Assembly: GCF_029338175.1 (NCBI RefSeq)
Contig: NZ_CP119862.1
Location: 4,000,839-4,064,838 of the forward strand
Length of the DNA stretch: 64,000 nucleotides
Direction: 5' to 3'
Source of the DNA: Citrobacter enshiensis
Lineage (GTDB): Bacteria > Pseudomonadota > Gammaproteobacteria > Enterobacterales > Enterobacteriaceae
Numbering within the stretch: position 1 is the first letter of the stretch; the number at the start of each line of letters is the position of its first letter. The notes below the pieces were generated by a model, which worked only from the letters and a program-made list of their open reading frames with translations, searched no databases and was not told the origin of the DNA. Positions 41,814 through 51,478 of the stretch are shown one piece after another. Made by a program: the position numbers and the translations under genes.

Positions 41814-43316
41814 ATGACGATTTTTGATAATTATGAAGTGTGGTTTGTGATTGGTAGCCAGCATCTGTATGGTCCTGAAACCCTGCGTCAGGTGACTCAA
41901 CATGCCGAGCACGTCGTAAAAGCACTGAATACCGAAGCCAAACTGCCGTGCAAACTGGTCCTCAAACCGCTGGGTACGCGCCCGGATGAGATCACCGCCA
42001 TCTGCCGCGACGCCAATTATGACGACAAATGTGCCGGTATGGTGGTGTGGCTGCACACCTTCTCCCCGGCCAAAATGTGGATCAACGGTCTGACGATCCT
42101 CAACAAGCCGCTGCTGCAATTCCACACCCAGTTCAATGCCGCTCTGCCGTGGGACAGCATTGATATGGACTTTATGAACCTGAACCAGACCGCACACGGC
42201 GGCCGCGAGTTCGGTTTTATCGGCGCACGTATGCGTCAGCAGCACGCCGTTGTCACCGGTCACTGGCAGGACAAACAGGCACACGAGCGTATTGGTTCGT
42301 GGATGCGCCATGCCGTCTCCAAACAGGACACCCGTCATCTGAAAGTGTGCCGTTTTGGCGATAACATGCGCGAAGTGGCGGTGACTGACGGCGATAAAGT
42401 GGCTGCGCAGATCAAGTTTGGCTTCTCCGTTAATACCTGGGCGGTGGGCGATCTGGTGCAGGTGGTCAACGCCATCAGCGACGGTGACATTAACGCGCTC
42501 ATCGACGAGTACGAAAGCAGCTACAGCCTGACTCCAGCCACCCAGATCCACGGCGACAAACGTCAAAACGTGCGTGAAGCGGCGCGCATTGAGCTGGGCA
42601 TGAAGCGTTTCCTGGAGCAAGGCGGATTCCATGCCTTCACCACCACGTTTGAAGATTTACACGGCCTGAAACAGCTTCCTGGTCTCGCCGTACAGCGTCT
42701 GATGCAGCAAGGCTACGGCTTTGCTGGCGAAGGCGACTGGAAAACCGCCGCCCTGCTTCGCATCATGAAGGTGATGTCAACCGGTCTGCAGGGCGGCACC
42801 TCTTTTATGGAGGATTACACTTATCACTTCGAGAAAGGCAACGATCTGGTGCTCGGCTCGCATATGCTGGAAGTGTGCCCTTCTATTGCCGTGGAGGAAA
42901 AACCGATCCTCGATGTGCAGCACCTCGGCATAGGCGGTAAAGATGACCCAGCCCGCCTGATCTTCAATACCCAAACGGGTCCGGCGATCGTCGCCAGCCT
43001 GATTGATCTGGGCGATCGTTACCGTCTGTTGGTTAACTGCATCGACACGGTAAAAACGCCGCACGACCTCCCGAAACTGCCGGTGGCCAACGCCCTGTGG
43101 AAAGCGCAACCCGACCTGCCGACCGCATCCGAAGCCTGGATCCTCGCCGGTGGCGCGCACCACACCGTCTTCAGCCATGCGCTGGATCTGAACGACATGC
43201 GCCAGTTCGCTGAAATGCACGACATCGAAATCAGCGTGATCGATAACGATACCCGCCTGCCTGCCTTTAAGGATGCGCTGCGCTGGAACGAGGTTTATTA
43301 CGCCTTTAAACGCTAA
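41814..43316 (+). CDS. araA: L-arabinose isomerase AraA
   Basis: AraA converts L-arabinose to L-ribulose using manganese. The 500 residues match the Escherichia length. The metal/active-site histidine H450 is seen in [13 protein letters not shown], and the regions holding the acidic ligands near 306 and 333 and His near 350 are present. araD follows after a REP-containing gap of 95 bases. Confidence 0.99.
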   Translation: MTIFDNYEVWFVIGSQHLYGPETLRQVTQHAEHVVKALNTEAKLPCKLVLKPLGTRPDEITAICRDANYDDKCAGMVVWLHTFSPAKMWINGLTILNKPLLQFHTQFNAALPWDSIDMDFMNLNQTAHGGREFGFIGARMRQQHAVVTGHWQDKQAHERIGSWMRHAVSKQDTRHLKVCRFGDNMREVAVTDGDKVAAQIKFGFSVNTWAVGDLVQVVNAISDGDINALIDEYESSYSLTPATQIHGDKRQNVREAARIELGMKRFLEQGGFHAFTTTFEDLHGLKQLPGLAVQRLMQQGYGFAGEGDWKTAALLRIMKVMSTGLQGGTSFMEDYTYHFEKGNDLVLGSHMLEVCPSIAVEEKPILDVQHLGIGGKDDPARLIFNTQTGPAIVASLIDLGDRYRLLVNCIDTVKTPHDLPKLPVANALWKAQPDLPTASEAWILAGGAHHTVFSHALDLNDMRQFAEMHDIEISVIDNDTRLPAFKDALRWNEVYYAFKR

Positions 43317-43330
43317 GCGTCGTATCGGAA

Positions 43331-43398
43331 TGCCCGGTGGCACTGCGTTTACCGGGCCTACGCTCTTGTAGGCCGGATAAGCGAAGCGTCATCCGGCA
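43331..43398. repeat. REP pair inside araBAD, between araA and araD
   Basis: TGCCCGGTGGC pairs with a GTTTACCGGGC arm, and a second unit TAGGCCGGATAAGCG pairs with CGTCATCCGGC. A double REP in the araA-araD gap may stabilise upstream mRNA and lower araD expression relative to araBA. Confidence 0.85.
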
Positions 43399-43411
43399 CA
43401 CAGGAGCCAAC

Positions 43412-44107
43412 ATGTTAGAAGATCTCAAACGCCAGGTGTTAGAAGCCAACCTGGCGCTACCGAAACACAATCTGGTCACCCTCACCTGGGGGAACGTCAG
43501 CGCGGTCGACCGGGAACACGGCGTATTCGTGATTAAACCCTCCGGCGTTGATTACAGCGTGATGACCGCTGATGATATGGTGGTCGTGAGCATCGCCACC
43601 GGAGACGTCGTTGAAGGTACGAAGAAACCCTCTTCCGACACGCCAACCCACCGACTGCTGTATCAGGCGTTGCCGACAATCGGCGGAATCGTTCACACCC
43701 ACTCACGCCACGCCACCATCTGGGCGCAGGCGGGTCAGTCAATCCCGGCCACGGGAACGACCCACGCCGATTATTTCTATGGCGCCATTCCCTGCACCCG
43801 TAAAATGACCGATGCGGAAATCAACGGCGAATACGAGTGGGAAACCGGCAACGTGATCGTCGAAACCTTTGAAAAACAGGGGATTGATGCAGCACAAATG
43901 CCCGGTGTGCTGGTGCACTCCCACGGCCCGTTTGCGTGGGGAAAAACGGCAGAAGACGCCGTACACAACGCCATTGTGCTGGAAGAAGTGGCCTATATGG
44001 GGATCTTTTGCCGCCAGCTCGCACCGCAACTGCCGGATATGCAACAGACACTGCTGGACAAGCATTACCTGCGCAAGCATGGCGCAAAAGCCTACTACGG
44101 GCAGTAA
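43412..44107 (+). CDS. araD: L-ribulose-5-phosphate 4-epimerase AraD
   Basis: AraD converts L-ribulose 5-phosphate to D-xylulose 5-phosphate, which enters the pentose phosphate pathway. The 231-residue class II aldolase-fold enzyme has the zinc ligands H95 and H97 in HTHSRH and a further histidine in [12 protein letters not shown] near 171. The ATG at 43412 follows CAGGAG; the frame extends upstream into the REP but the family start is [10 protein letters not shown]. Confidence 0.98.
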   Translation: MLEDLKRQVLEANLALPKHNLVTLTWGNVSAVDREHGVFVIKPSGVDYSVMTADDMVVVSIATGDVVEGTKKPSSDTPTHRLLYQALPTIGGIVHTHSRHATIWAQAGQSIPATGTTHADYFYGAIPCTRKMTDAEINGEYEWETGNVIVETFEKQGIDAAQMPGVLVHSHGPFAWGKTAEDAVHNAIVLEEVAYMGIFCRQLAPQLPDMQQTLLDKHYLRKHGAKAYYGQ

Positions 44108-44147
44108 AAAACCCGCCCGGTGTCGCCACGTTTCACTGGAATGACAC

Positions 44148-44163
44148 CTGTATAAAACCACAG
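44148..44163 (+). promoter_or_regulatory. LexA box (SOS operator) of polB
   Basis: CTG-N10-CAG with the sequence CTGTATAAAACCACAG matches the LexA consensus well. It covers the -35 side of the polB promoter, so DNA damage should derepress polB. Confidence 0.9.
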
Positions 44164-44189
44164 CAAAATCACCTAAACCAGGCTATAAT
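44161..44189 (+). promoter_or_regulatory. polB promoter
   Basis: A perfect -10 TATAAT (44184-44189) lies 17 bases after a weak -35 (CAGCAA, 44161-44166) that overlaps the LexA box. The -10 is in the loop of the terminator hairpin at 44176-44205. The predicted start is near 44196, leaving a 5' leader of about 24 bases. Confidence 0.7.
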
Positions 44190-44205
44190 AACGCCTGGTT
44201 TTTTT
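44176..44205 (+). terminator. Terminator of araBAD overlapping the polB promoter
   Basis: CCAGGC pairs with GCCTGG around a nine-base loop and is followed by seven T, a good intrinsic terminator 70 bases after araD. It precedes the polB GTG by only about 15 bases. Confidence 0.8.
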
Positions 44206-44219
44206 GATGGGTACACAGC

Positions 44220-46571
44220 GTGGCGCAGGCAGGTTTTATTTTAACCCGGCACTGGCGGGATACCCCGCAGGGAACGGAAGTCTCATTCTGGCTGGCGACG
44301 GACAACGGCCCGCTGCAGGTCACGCTCGCGCCGCAGGAGTCGGTGGCCTTTATCCCCGCCGATCAAATTCCCCGCGCCACTTCACTGTTAAGCGCTGAAA
44401 ATGGCTATCGTATCGCGCCGCTCAATTTGCGTGATTTTCACCGCCAGCCGGTTTCAGGTTTGTATTGCCGCTCCCATCGACAGCTCATGCGTCTGGAAAA
44501 ACGGCTGAAAGAAAACGGCATCACGGTCTATGAAGCCGATGTACGCCCGCCGGAACGCTATCTGATGGAGCGGTTTATCACCTCTCCGGTGTGGGTCGAT
44601 GGCGACCCCCATCATGGCACCATCGTAAATGCGCGCCTGAAACCCAATCCGCCCTATCGACCGCCATTAAAATGGGTGTCGCTGGACATAGAAACCAATC
44701 GCCACGGCGAGCTTTACTGCATTGGTCTGGAAGGCTGCGGTCAACGTACTGTTTATATGCTCGGTCCGGAGAATGGCGATGCCGGAGGGCTGGATTTTGA
44801 GCTCGAATATGTGGCAAGCCGCCCTCTGTTGCTGGAAAAACTCAACGCCTGGTTTACTGAACATGATCCTGACGTGCTCATTGGCTGGAATGTGGTGCAG
44901 TTCGATTTACGCGTCCTGCAAAAACATGCTGAACGCTATCGCATTCCTCTGTGTCTCGGGCGCGAGAAGACAGAACTGGAATGGCGCGAGCACGGCTTTA
45001 AAAACGGGGTGTTCTTCGCTCAGGCAAAAGGACGACTCATTATCGACGGCATTGAAGCGCTGAAATCCGCGTTCTGGAATTTCTCCTCATTTTCTCTGGA
45101 GACCGTTTCGCAGGAGCTGCTCGGTGAAGGGAAATCCATCGACAATCCCTGGGATCGCATGGACGAAATTGACCGTCGTTTCGCCGAAGATAAACCCGCA
45201 CTGGCCACCTATAACCTGAAAGATTGCGAGCTGGTCACGCGGATTTTTCACAAAACGGAAATCATGCCGTTTTTACTGGAACGCGCGACGGTCAACGGCC
45301 TGCCCGCCGATCGTCACGGCGGCTCGGTCGCCGCCTTCGGGCACCTCTATTTTCCGCGTATGCACCGCGCCGGTTATGTTGCGCCAAATCTGGGGGAAGT
45401 GCCGCCTTTAGCCAGCCCCGGCGGTTATGTGATGGACTCTCGTCCTGGCTTGTATGACTCTGTGCTGGTACTGGATTACAAAAGCCTGTACCCCTCAATC
45501 ATCCGCACTTTTCTCATTGATCCTGTCGGTCTTGTGGAAGGCATGGCGCAGCCCGATCCCACACACAGTACCGAAGGATTCCTCGACGCCTGGTTCTCGC
45601 GGGAAAAACACTGTCTGCCGGAGATCGTTACCCAGATCTGGCTCGGGCGCGACGAGGCAAAGCGTCACGGTAATAAACCGCTTTCGCAGGCGCTGAAGAT
45701 CATCATGAACGCGTTTTACGGCGTGCTCGGCACCACCGCCTGCCGCTTTTTCGATCCCCGACTCGCTTCCTCGATCACCATGCGCGGCCACGCGATCATG
45801 CGCCAGACCAAAGCGCTCATTGAAGAACAAGGCTATGACGTGATCTATGGCGATACCGACTCCACATTCGTCTGGCTGAAGGGCGCCCACTCGGAAGAGG
45901 ACGCGGCGAAAATAGGTCGCTCGCTGGTGCAGCATGTCAATGCGTGGTGGGCGCACTCGCTGCAACAACAGCAATTGACCAGTGCGCTGGAACTGGAGTT
46001 TGAAACCCACTTCTGCCGCTTTCTGATGCCCACCATCCGCGGGGCAGATACCGGCAGCAAAAAGCGCTACGCCGGGATGATTCAGGAAGGCGAGGCGCAG
46101 CGAATGGTGTTCAAAGGCCTGGAGACGGTACGCACCGACTGGACGCCTCTGGCGCAACAGTTCCAACAGGAACTGTATCTGCGTATTTTTCGTAACGAGC
46201 CGTATCAGGATTACGTGCGGGAAACCATTGATAAACTGATGGCCGGAGAGCTCGACGATCGTCTGGTCTATCGTAAACGTCTGCGTCGTCCATTAAGTGA
46301 ATATCAACGTAATGTCCCCCCGCACGTTCGCGCAGCCCGACTCGCCGATGAGCAGAACCTGGCGCGCGGACGACCTGCGCAATACCAGAATCGCGGCACC
46401 ATAAAATATGTGTGGACCACAAACGGCCCCGAACCTGTGGATTATCAACACTCACAGTTGGATTACGAGCACTACCTGACGCGCCAGCTACAGCCTGTGG
46501 CGGAAGGAATTCTTCCCTTTATTGATGATAATTTTGCTACACTACTGACTGGGCAACTGGGGTTATTTTGA
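44220..46571 (+). CDS. polB: DNA polymerase II PolB
   Basis: Pol II is the SOS-induced family B polymerase used in replication restart and some translesion synthesis. The 783 residues start with GTG, as in Escherichia. The proofreading exonuclease motif DIE is at 156-158, the polymerase motif DYKSLYPS starts at 419, and the catalytic YGDTDS is at 543-548. The C-terminal peptide QLGLF is the beta-clamp binding motif. It is preceded by a LexA box and followed by rapA. Confidence 0.99.
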   Translation: MAQAGFILTRHWRDTPQGTEVSFWLATDNGPLQVTLAPQESVAFIPADQIPRATSLLSAENGYRIAPLNLRDFHRQPVSGLYCRSHRQLMRLEKRLKENGITVYEADVRPPERYLMERFITSPVWVDGDPHHGTIVNARLKPNPPYRPPLKWVSLDIETNRHGELYCIGLEGCGQRTVYMLGPENGDAGGLDFELEYVASRPLLLEKLNAWFTEHDPDVLIGWNVVQFDLRVLQKHAERYRIPLCLGREKTELEWREHGFKNGVFFAQAKGRLIIDGIEALKSAFWNFSSFSLETVSQELLGEGKSIDNPWDRMDEIDRRFAEDKPALATYNLKDCELVTRIFHKTEIMPFLLERATVNGLPADRHGGSVAAFGHLYFPRMHRAGYVAPNLGEVPPLASPGGYVMDSRPGLYDSVLVLDYKSLYPSIIRTFLIDPVGLVEGMAQPDPTHSTEGFLDAWFSREKHCLPEIVTQIWLGRDEAKRHGNKPLSQALKIIMNAFYGVLGTTACRFFDPRLASSITMRGHAIMRQTKALIEEQGYDVIYGDTDSTFVWLKGAHSEEDAAKIGRSLVQHVNAWWAHSLQQQQLTSALELEFETHFCRFLMPTIRGADTGSKKRYAGMIQEGEAQRMVFKGLETVRTDWTPLAQQFQQELYLRIFRNEPYQDYVRETIDKLMAGELDDRLVYRKRLRRPLSEYQRNVPPHVRAARLADEQNLARGRPAQYQNRGTIKYVWTTNGPEPVDYQHSQLDYEHYLTRQLQPVAEGILPFIDDNFATLLTGQLGLF

Positions 46572-46702
46572 CGCGTGACGAACGCGCCGCCATCCAGTAC
46601 CATAGCGCCCTTTCCACTCCTGGACCCATATAACACTGCTGCCACTTTAGCCTGGCAGTGGGTGATTATTGCCTGCAATTAAAGATATAGAGCCAAACAC
46701 AT

Positions 46703-49609
46703 ATGCCTTTTACACTTGGTCAACGCTGGATCAGCGATACAGAAAGCGAACTGGGACTTGGAACTGTTGTTGCGATGGATGCGCGAACCGTCACCTTACT
46801 TTTCCCGGCTACAGGTGAAAACCGTCTGTATGCGCGTAGTGACTCCCCCGTGACCCGCGTGATGTTTAATCCCGGTGATACGATTACGAGCCATGAAGGC
46901 TGGCAGTTGCAAATCGATGAAGTAAAAGAAGAAAACGGTCTGCTTGCCTACGTGGGTACTCGTCTTGATAGCGAAGAAGCGGGCGTCATGCTACGTGAAG
47001 TGCTGCTCGACAGTAAACTGGTCTTCAGTAAACCGCAGGATCGTCTGTTTGCCGGTCAAATCGACCGCATGGACCGATTTGCGCTGCGCTATCGCGCACG
47101 TAAATTTCAGAGCGAACAGTATCGCATGCCGTGGAGCGGTCTGCGCGGTCAGCGTACCAGCCTGATCCCGCATCAGCTCAATATCGCTCATGACGTTGGC
47201 CGTCGCCACGCCCCGCGCGTGCTGTTAGCGGACGAAGTCGGTCTGGGAAAAACCATTGAAGCGGGGATGATCCTGCATCAGCAATTGTTGGCCGGTGCGG
47301 CAGAGCGCGTATTGATTATCGTGCCTGAAACATTACAGCATCAGTGGCTGGTTGAAATGCTGCGTCGTTTTAATCTGCGTTTCGCGCTGTTTGATGATGA
47401 ACGTTACGCAGAAGCCCAGCATGACGCCTATAACCCATTTGAAACCGAACAACTGGTTATCTGCTCGCTGGACTTCGCCCGTCGCAGTAAGCAGCGCCTG
47501 GAACACCTGTGCGACGCAGAATGGGATCTGCTGGTTGTCGATGAAGCGCACCACCTGGTGTGGAGCGAAGATGCGCCCAGCCGTGAATATACGGCAATCG
47601 AACAACTGGCGGAACGCGTTCCGGGTATCCTGCTGCTCACCGCAACGCCGGAACAACTGGGGATGGAAAGCCACTTCGCGCGTCTGCGTCTGCTGGACCC
47701 GAGCCGTTTCCACGACTTCACGCAATTTGTCGAAGAGCAGAAAAATTACCGTCCGGTTGCGGATGCCGTTGCGATGCTGCTGGCAGGCAATAAGCTGAGC
47801 AATGACGAACTCAATATGCTCGGCGAGTTGATTGGCGAGCAGGATATCGAACCGCTGCTACAAGCCGCCAACAGCGATCGTGAAGACGCACAGAGTGCCC
47901 GTCAGGAACTGGTCTCCATGCTGATGGACCGCCACGGCACCAGCCGCGTGCTGTTCCGTAACACCCGTAACGGGGTTAAAGGCTTCCCGAAACGCGAACT
48001 GCACACCATTAAACTCCCGCTGCCAACGCAGTATCAAACGGCGATTAAAGTCTCCGGGATTATGGGCGCACGTAAAAGCGCGGAAGACAGAGCCCGCGAC
48101 ATGCTCTACCCGGAGCAGATTTATCAGGAATTCGAAGGCGATACGGGCACATGGTGGAACTTCGATCCCCGCGTTGATTGGCTGATGGGCTACCTGACCA
48201 GTCACCGTTCGCAGAAAGTGCTGGTGATTTGTGCGAAAGCCACCACCGCATTACAGCTGGAGCAGGTTCTGCGTGAGCGTGAAGGTATTCGCGCCGCCGT
48301 ATTCCACGAAGGCATGTCGATTATTGAGCGCGACCGCGCTGCCGCCTGGTTCGGGGAAGAAGACAGCGGCGCTCAGGTTCTGCTGTGTTCTGAAATCGGC
48401 TCCGAAGGCCGTAACTTCCAGTTCGCCAGTAACCTGGTGATGTTTGACCTGCCGTTTAACCCGGACCTGCTGGAACAGCGTATCGGTCGTCTGGATCGTA
48501 TTGGCCAGGCGCATGATATTCAGATCCACGTTCCGTTCTTAGAAAAAACCGCGCAGTCGGTACTGGTTCGCTGGTATCACGAAGGCCTGGATGCGTTTGA
48601 ACACACCTGCCCGACCGGGCGCGCCATCTATGATACGGTTTATAACGATCTGATCACCTTCCTGGCCGCGCCTGAAAACAGCGATGGCTTCGACGAGCTG
48701 ATTAAATCCTGCCGCGAACAGCATGAAGCACTGAAAGCGCAGCTGGAGCAGGGTCGTGACCGTCTGCTCGAAATTCACTCTAATGGCGGTGAAAAAGCGC
48801 AACAGTTGGCTGAAAGTATTGAAGAGCAGGATGACGATACCAACTTGATCGCGTTCGCCATGAACCTGTTTGATATCGTGGGTATTAATCAGGACGATCG
48901 CGGTGAAAATCTGATTGTTCTGACGCCCTCCGATCACATGCTGGTGCCGGACTTCCCGGGTTTACCCGAAGATGGCTGTACCATTACATTCGAGCGCGAC
49001 GTGGCGCTGTCGCGCGAAGATGCGCAGTTTGTGACCTGGGAACACCCGCTGATCCGTAACGGTCTGGATCTGATTTTGTCGGGCGATACCGGCAGCAGTA
49101 CGATTTCTCTGTTGAAAAACAAAGCATTGCCGGTCGGTACGTTGCTGGTTGAACTGGTGTATGTGGTGGAAGCCCAGGCGCCGAAACAGCTGCAACTTAA
49201 CCGCTTCCTGCCGCCAACGCCGGTCCGTATGTTGCTGGACAAAAACGGCAATAATCTGGCGGCACAGGTCGAGTTCGAGACCTTCAACCGCCAGTTAAGC
49301 GCCGTGAACCGTCACACGGGCAGTAAGCTGGTCAATGCGGTTCAGCAGGATGTCCACGCGATTTTACAATTGGGTGAAGCGCAGGTAGAAAAATCCGCCC
49401 GTGCGTTGATCGACGCCGCGCGTAGCGAAGCCGATGAAAAACTCTCCGCAGAGTTGTCACGTCTGGAAGCGCTGCGCGCAGTCAACCCTAACATCCGTGA
49501 TGACGAACTGACGGCTATCGACACGAATCGTCAGCAGATTCTTGAAAGCCTCGATCAGGCGAACTGGCGCCTGGATGCGTTGCGCCTTATTGTCGTCACG
49601 CATCAATAA
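46703..49609 (+). CDS. rapA: RNA polymerase recycling ATPase RapA
   Basis: RapA (HepA) is a SWI2/SNF2-family ATPase that binds RNA polymerase and helps release it after transcription. The 968 residues have an N-terminal tandem Tudor-like domain, Walker A DEVGLGKT (177-184), the DEAH box at 280-283, and the second helicase lobe with [14 protein letters not shown] and [11 protein letters not shown] motifs. A 131-base gap separates it from polB and eleven bases from rluA. Confidence 0.99.
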   Translation: MPFTLGQRWISDTESELGLGTVVAMDARTVTLLFPATGENRLYARSDSPVTRVMFNPGDTITSHEGWQLQIDEVKEENGLLAYVGTRLDSEEAGVMLREVLLDSKLVFSKPQDRLFAGQIDRMDRFALRYRARKFQSEQYRMPWSGLRGQRTSLIPHQLNIAHDVGRRHAPRVLLADEVGLGKTIEAGMILHQQLLAGAAERVLIIVPETLQHQWLVEMLRRFNLRFALFDDERYAEAQHDAYNPFETEQLVICSLDFARRSKQRLEHLCDAEWDLLVVDEAHHLVWSEDAPSREYTAIEQLAERVPGILLLTATPEQLGMESHFARLRLLDPSRFHDFTQFVEEQKNYRPVADAVAMLLAGNKLSNDELNMLGELIGEQDIEPLLQAANSDREDAQSARQELVSMLMDRHGTSRVLFRNTRNGVKGFPKRELHTIKLPLPTQYQTAIKVSGIMGARKSAEDRARDMLYPEQIYQEFEGDTGTWWNFDPRVDWLMGYLTSHRSQKVLVICAKATTALQLEQVLREREGIRAAVFHEGMSIIERDRAAAWFGEEDSGAQVLLCSEIGSEGRNFQFASNLVMFDLPFNPDLLEQRIGRLDRIGQAHDIQIHVPFLEKTAQSVLVRWYHEGLDAFEHTCPTGRAIYDTVYNDLITFLAAPENSDGFDELIKSCREQHEALKAQLEQGRDRLLEIHSNGGEKAQQLAESIEEQDDDTNLIAFAMNLFDIVGINQDDRGENLIVLTPSDHMLVPDFPGLPEDGCTITFERDVALSREDAQFVTWEHPLIRNGLDLILSGDTGSSTISLLKNKALPVGTLLVELVYVVEAQAPKQLQLNRFLPPTPVRMLLDKNGNNLAAQVEFETFNRQLSAVNRHTGSKLVNAVQQDVHAILQLGEAQVEKSARALIDAARSEADEKLSAELSRLEALRAVNPNIRDDELTAIDTNRQQILESLDQANWRLDALRLIVVTHQ

Positions 49610-49620
49610 CGGAGCTAAAG

Positions 49621-50280
49621 ATGGGAATGGAAAACTACAATCCGCCGAAGGATCCCTGGCTTGTTATCCTGTATCAGGATGAGCACATTATGGTGGTCAA
49701 CAAGCCGAGCGGCTTGTTGTCTGTGCCGGGTCGTCAGGAAGAGCACAAAGACAGCGTGATGACGCGTATCCAACGCGACTACCCGCAGGCAGAGTCGGTG
49801 CATCGTCTTGATATGGCGACCAGCGGCGTGATTGTAGTGGCGCTCACGAAAGCGGCTGAGCGCGAACTCAAACGCCAGTTTCGCGAGCGCGAACCGAAAA
49901 AGCAGTATGTTGCGCGTGTGTGGGGGCATCCCGCGCCCAGCGAGGGGGTGGTCGATTTACCCCTGATTTGTGACTGGCCGAATCGGCCAAAACAAAAAGT
50001 GTGTTATGAGACGGGAAAAGCGGCACAAACCGGGTATGAGGTAGTGGATTACGCGGCGGATAATACCGCTCGGGTCGTACTTAAACCGATTACCGGGCGT
50101 TCTCATCAGCTACGCGTACATATGCTGGCACTCGGACATCCTATTTTAGGCGACCGGTTTTATGCTTCCCCGGAAGCACTGGCGATGGCTCCACGCTTAT
50201 TACTGCATGCCGAAATGCTGACCATTACTCATCCCGCGTACGGCAACAGCATGACGTTTAAAGCCCCGGCAGATTTTTAA
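49621..50280 (+). CDS. rluA: Dual-specificity pseudouridine synthase RluA
   Basis: RluA makes pseudouridine 746 in 23S rRNA and 32 in several tRNAs. The 219 residues include the catalytic motif HRLDMATSG with D64 and the second family motif GRSHQLRVHMLALGHPILGD. It follows rapA in the same direction and ends before a REP hairpin shared with the convergent djlA. Confidence 0.99.
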   Translation: MGMENYNPPKDPWLVILYQDEHIMVVNKPSGLLSVPGRQEEHKDSVMTRIQRDYPQAESVHRLDMATSGVIVVALTKAAERELKRQFREREPKKQYVARVWGHPAPSEGVVDLPLICDWPNRPKQKVCYETGKAAQTGYEVVDYAADNTARVVLKPITGRSHQLRVHMLALGHPILGDRFYASPEALAMAPRLLLHAEMLTITHPAYGNSMTFKAPADF

Positions 50281-50291
50281 TGTCGGTCTGT

Positions 50292-50327
50292 ATGCCGGAT
50301 AGCGTGCCACGCATCGCTATCCGGCAT
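50292..50327. repeat. REP hairpin between rluA and djlA
   Basis: ATGCCGGATAGCG pairs with CGCTATCCGGCAT around a short loop, a single REP unit filling the convergent gap. Confidence 0.88.
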
Positions 50328-50333
50328 CACCGA

Positions 50334-51146
50334 TTATTTGAACCCCTTTTGTTCCTTAATCAGTTCATACGCCTTTTGAATTTCCTGCGCTTTTTGCTTC
50401 GCCATCTCCATCATCTCCGGCGGCAGACCTTTCGCCACCAGTTTGTCAGGATGATGCTCGCTCATCAGCTTACGATAGGCACGTTTGATCGTCGTCGCAT
50501 CGTCGCCAGGTTTTACCCCGAGCACATTACAGGCATCTTCAAGCGTCGGTCCTCGCTGCGCCTGTTGCCATCCGCCGCCAGATTGCTGCTGATATCCGCC
50601 GCCAAACTGTGCCCCGCCCTGCATCATGCGCAAAAACTGGTCAAACTGGGTACGGGAAATCCCTAACTCTTCGGCGATGACATACAGCACTTCTCGCTCG
50701 TTCGGATGCAAAGAGCCATCGGCAAACGCTGCCTGAATTTGAATCTCCAGAAACATGCGGATCAGATCGAATCGCCCAAAACAGACGCTGCGAAACTGGC
50801 GCATTTTTTCACGTAGTGGGTAATTGTCTGATTTTCCGACGCGGAAGGCATGTTGCGCCGCCGTACGTGATTCACCGTGCAAATTCATCCGATCCATCAA
50901 CTGACTGGCGATATGAATATCGGCTTCGGTGACGCGCCCCTTCGATTTGGTTAAGTGTCCCATGACTTCAAAAGTCGTGGCAAAAAACAGCGCCTGACGC
51001 TCACGTTGGTTCGCAAACCACGCCATTTTACGGCTGCGGGCTTTGTCGAACATATGCCCGACCAGCAGGCCTAAAACCACGCCCCAGAAGCCTCCGCCCA
51101 TCATTAGAGCCACGGCGACACCAATTATTTTTCCCCAGTACTGCAT
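50334..51146 (-). CDS. djlA: Membrane-anchored J-domain co-chaperone DjlA
   Basis: DjlA is a DnaK co-chaperone anchored in the inner membrane and linked to the Rcs envelope stress pathway. The 270 residues have an N-terminal glycine-rich membrane helix (about 6-31) that also dimerises, a central TerB-like domain, a glycine/glutamine-rich linker ([16 protein letters not shown]) and a C-terminal J domain with the HPD motif (SEHHPDKL). It is divergent from lptD. Confidence 0.98.
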   Translation of the reverse strand: MQYWGKIIGVAVALMMGGGFWGVVLGLLVGHMFDKARSRKMAWFANQRERQALFFATTFEVMGHLTKSKGRVTEADIHIASQLMDRMNLHGESRTAAQHAFRVGKSDNYPLREKMRQFRSVCFGRFDLIRMFLEIQIQAAFADGSLHPNEREVLYVIAEELGISRTQFDQFLRMMQGGAQFGGGYQQQSGGGWQQAQRGPTLEDACNVLGVKPGDDATTIKRAYRKLMSEHHPDKLVAKGLPPEMMEMAKQKAQEIQKAYELIKEQKGFK

Positions 51147-51175
51147 AGACTCCCCAAATCTTTACGCGGTCAGTG

Positions 51176-51244
51176 AGGCTATGTCCCACAATATAAGGTG
51201 CTTTTACGGTAATGAACGCTACGGTCAATTGTGGGACATAGCCT
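51176..51244. repeat. 69-bp inverted repeat element upstream of djlA
   Basis: AGGCTATGTCCCACAAT at 51176-51192 is the exact reverse complement of 51228-51244, with a 35-base spacer. The spacer contains ACGGT twice. A TATAAT hexamer begins at the right end (51244). The element starts 30 bases upstream of the djlA start and lies far upstream of lptD. I do not recognise it as a named family. Confidence 0.9.
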
Positions 51245-51298
51245 ATAATTTGCATTATCATACCTGTCATTCAATGCCGTGCCTAACACCACAGACGC

Positions 51299-51377
51299 TA
51301 TATCCATTGGATTTCGAGTTGCAACAAGGCGATAACGTACCGCCAAAAACGATGCAGCCAGGAAGACGGCGGGTATA
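51299..51377. repeat. Possible degenerate enterobacterial palindromic repeat upstream of lptD
   Basis: The left end TATATCC...TTTCGAGTTGCAACAAGGCG and right end CAGCCAGGAAG...CGGGTATA recall, from memory, a palindromic repeat of enterobacteria with TATACCC termini and the phrase GAGTTGCA-CAAGGCGGC. The match is partial and the interior is short. It may be a decayed copy or chance. Confidence 0.35.
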
Positions 51378-51478
51378 AAACGGACAGGATTAACACTAGC
51401 GCAGTGAAGATGAGTACGTTAGTCTCTGACCGTTTGTCACGCGCAACGCTACCGATGATGGAACAATAAATACAACGT

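Noticed and set aside
46572-46702. Hairpin with CTGCCA/TGGCAG between polB and rapA as a terminator
   Set aside because: Only six strong pairs and no T run; it may be part of the rapA leader but nothing supports a function.
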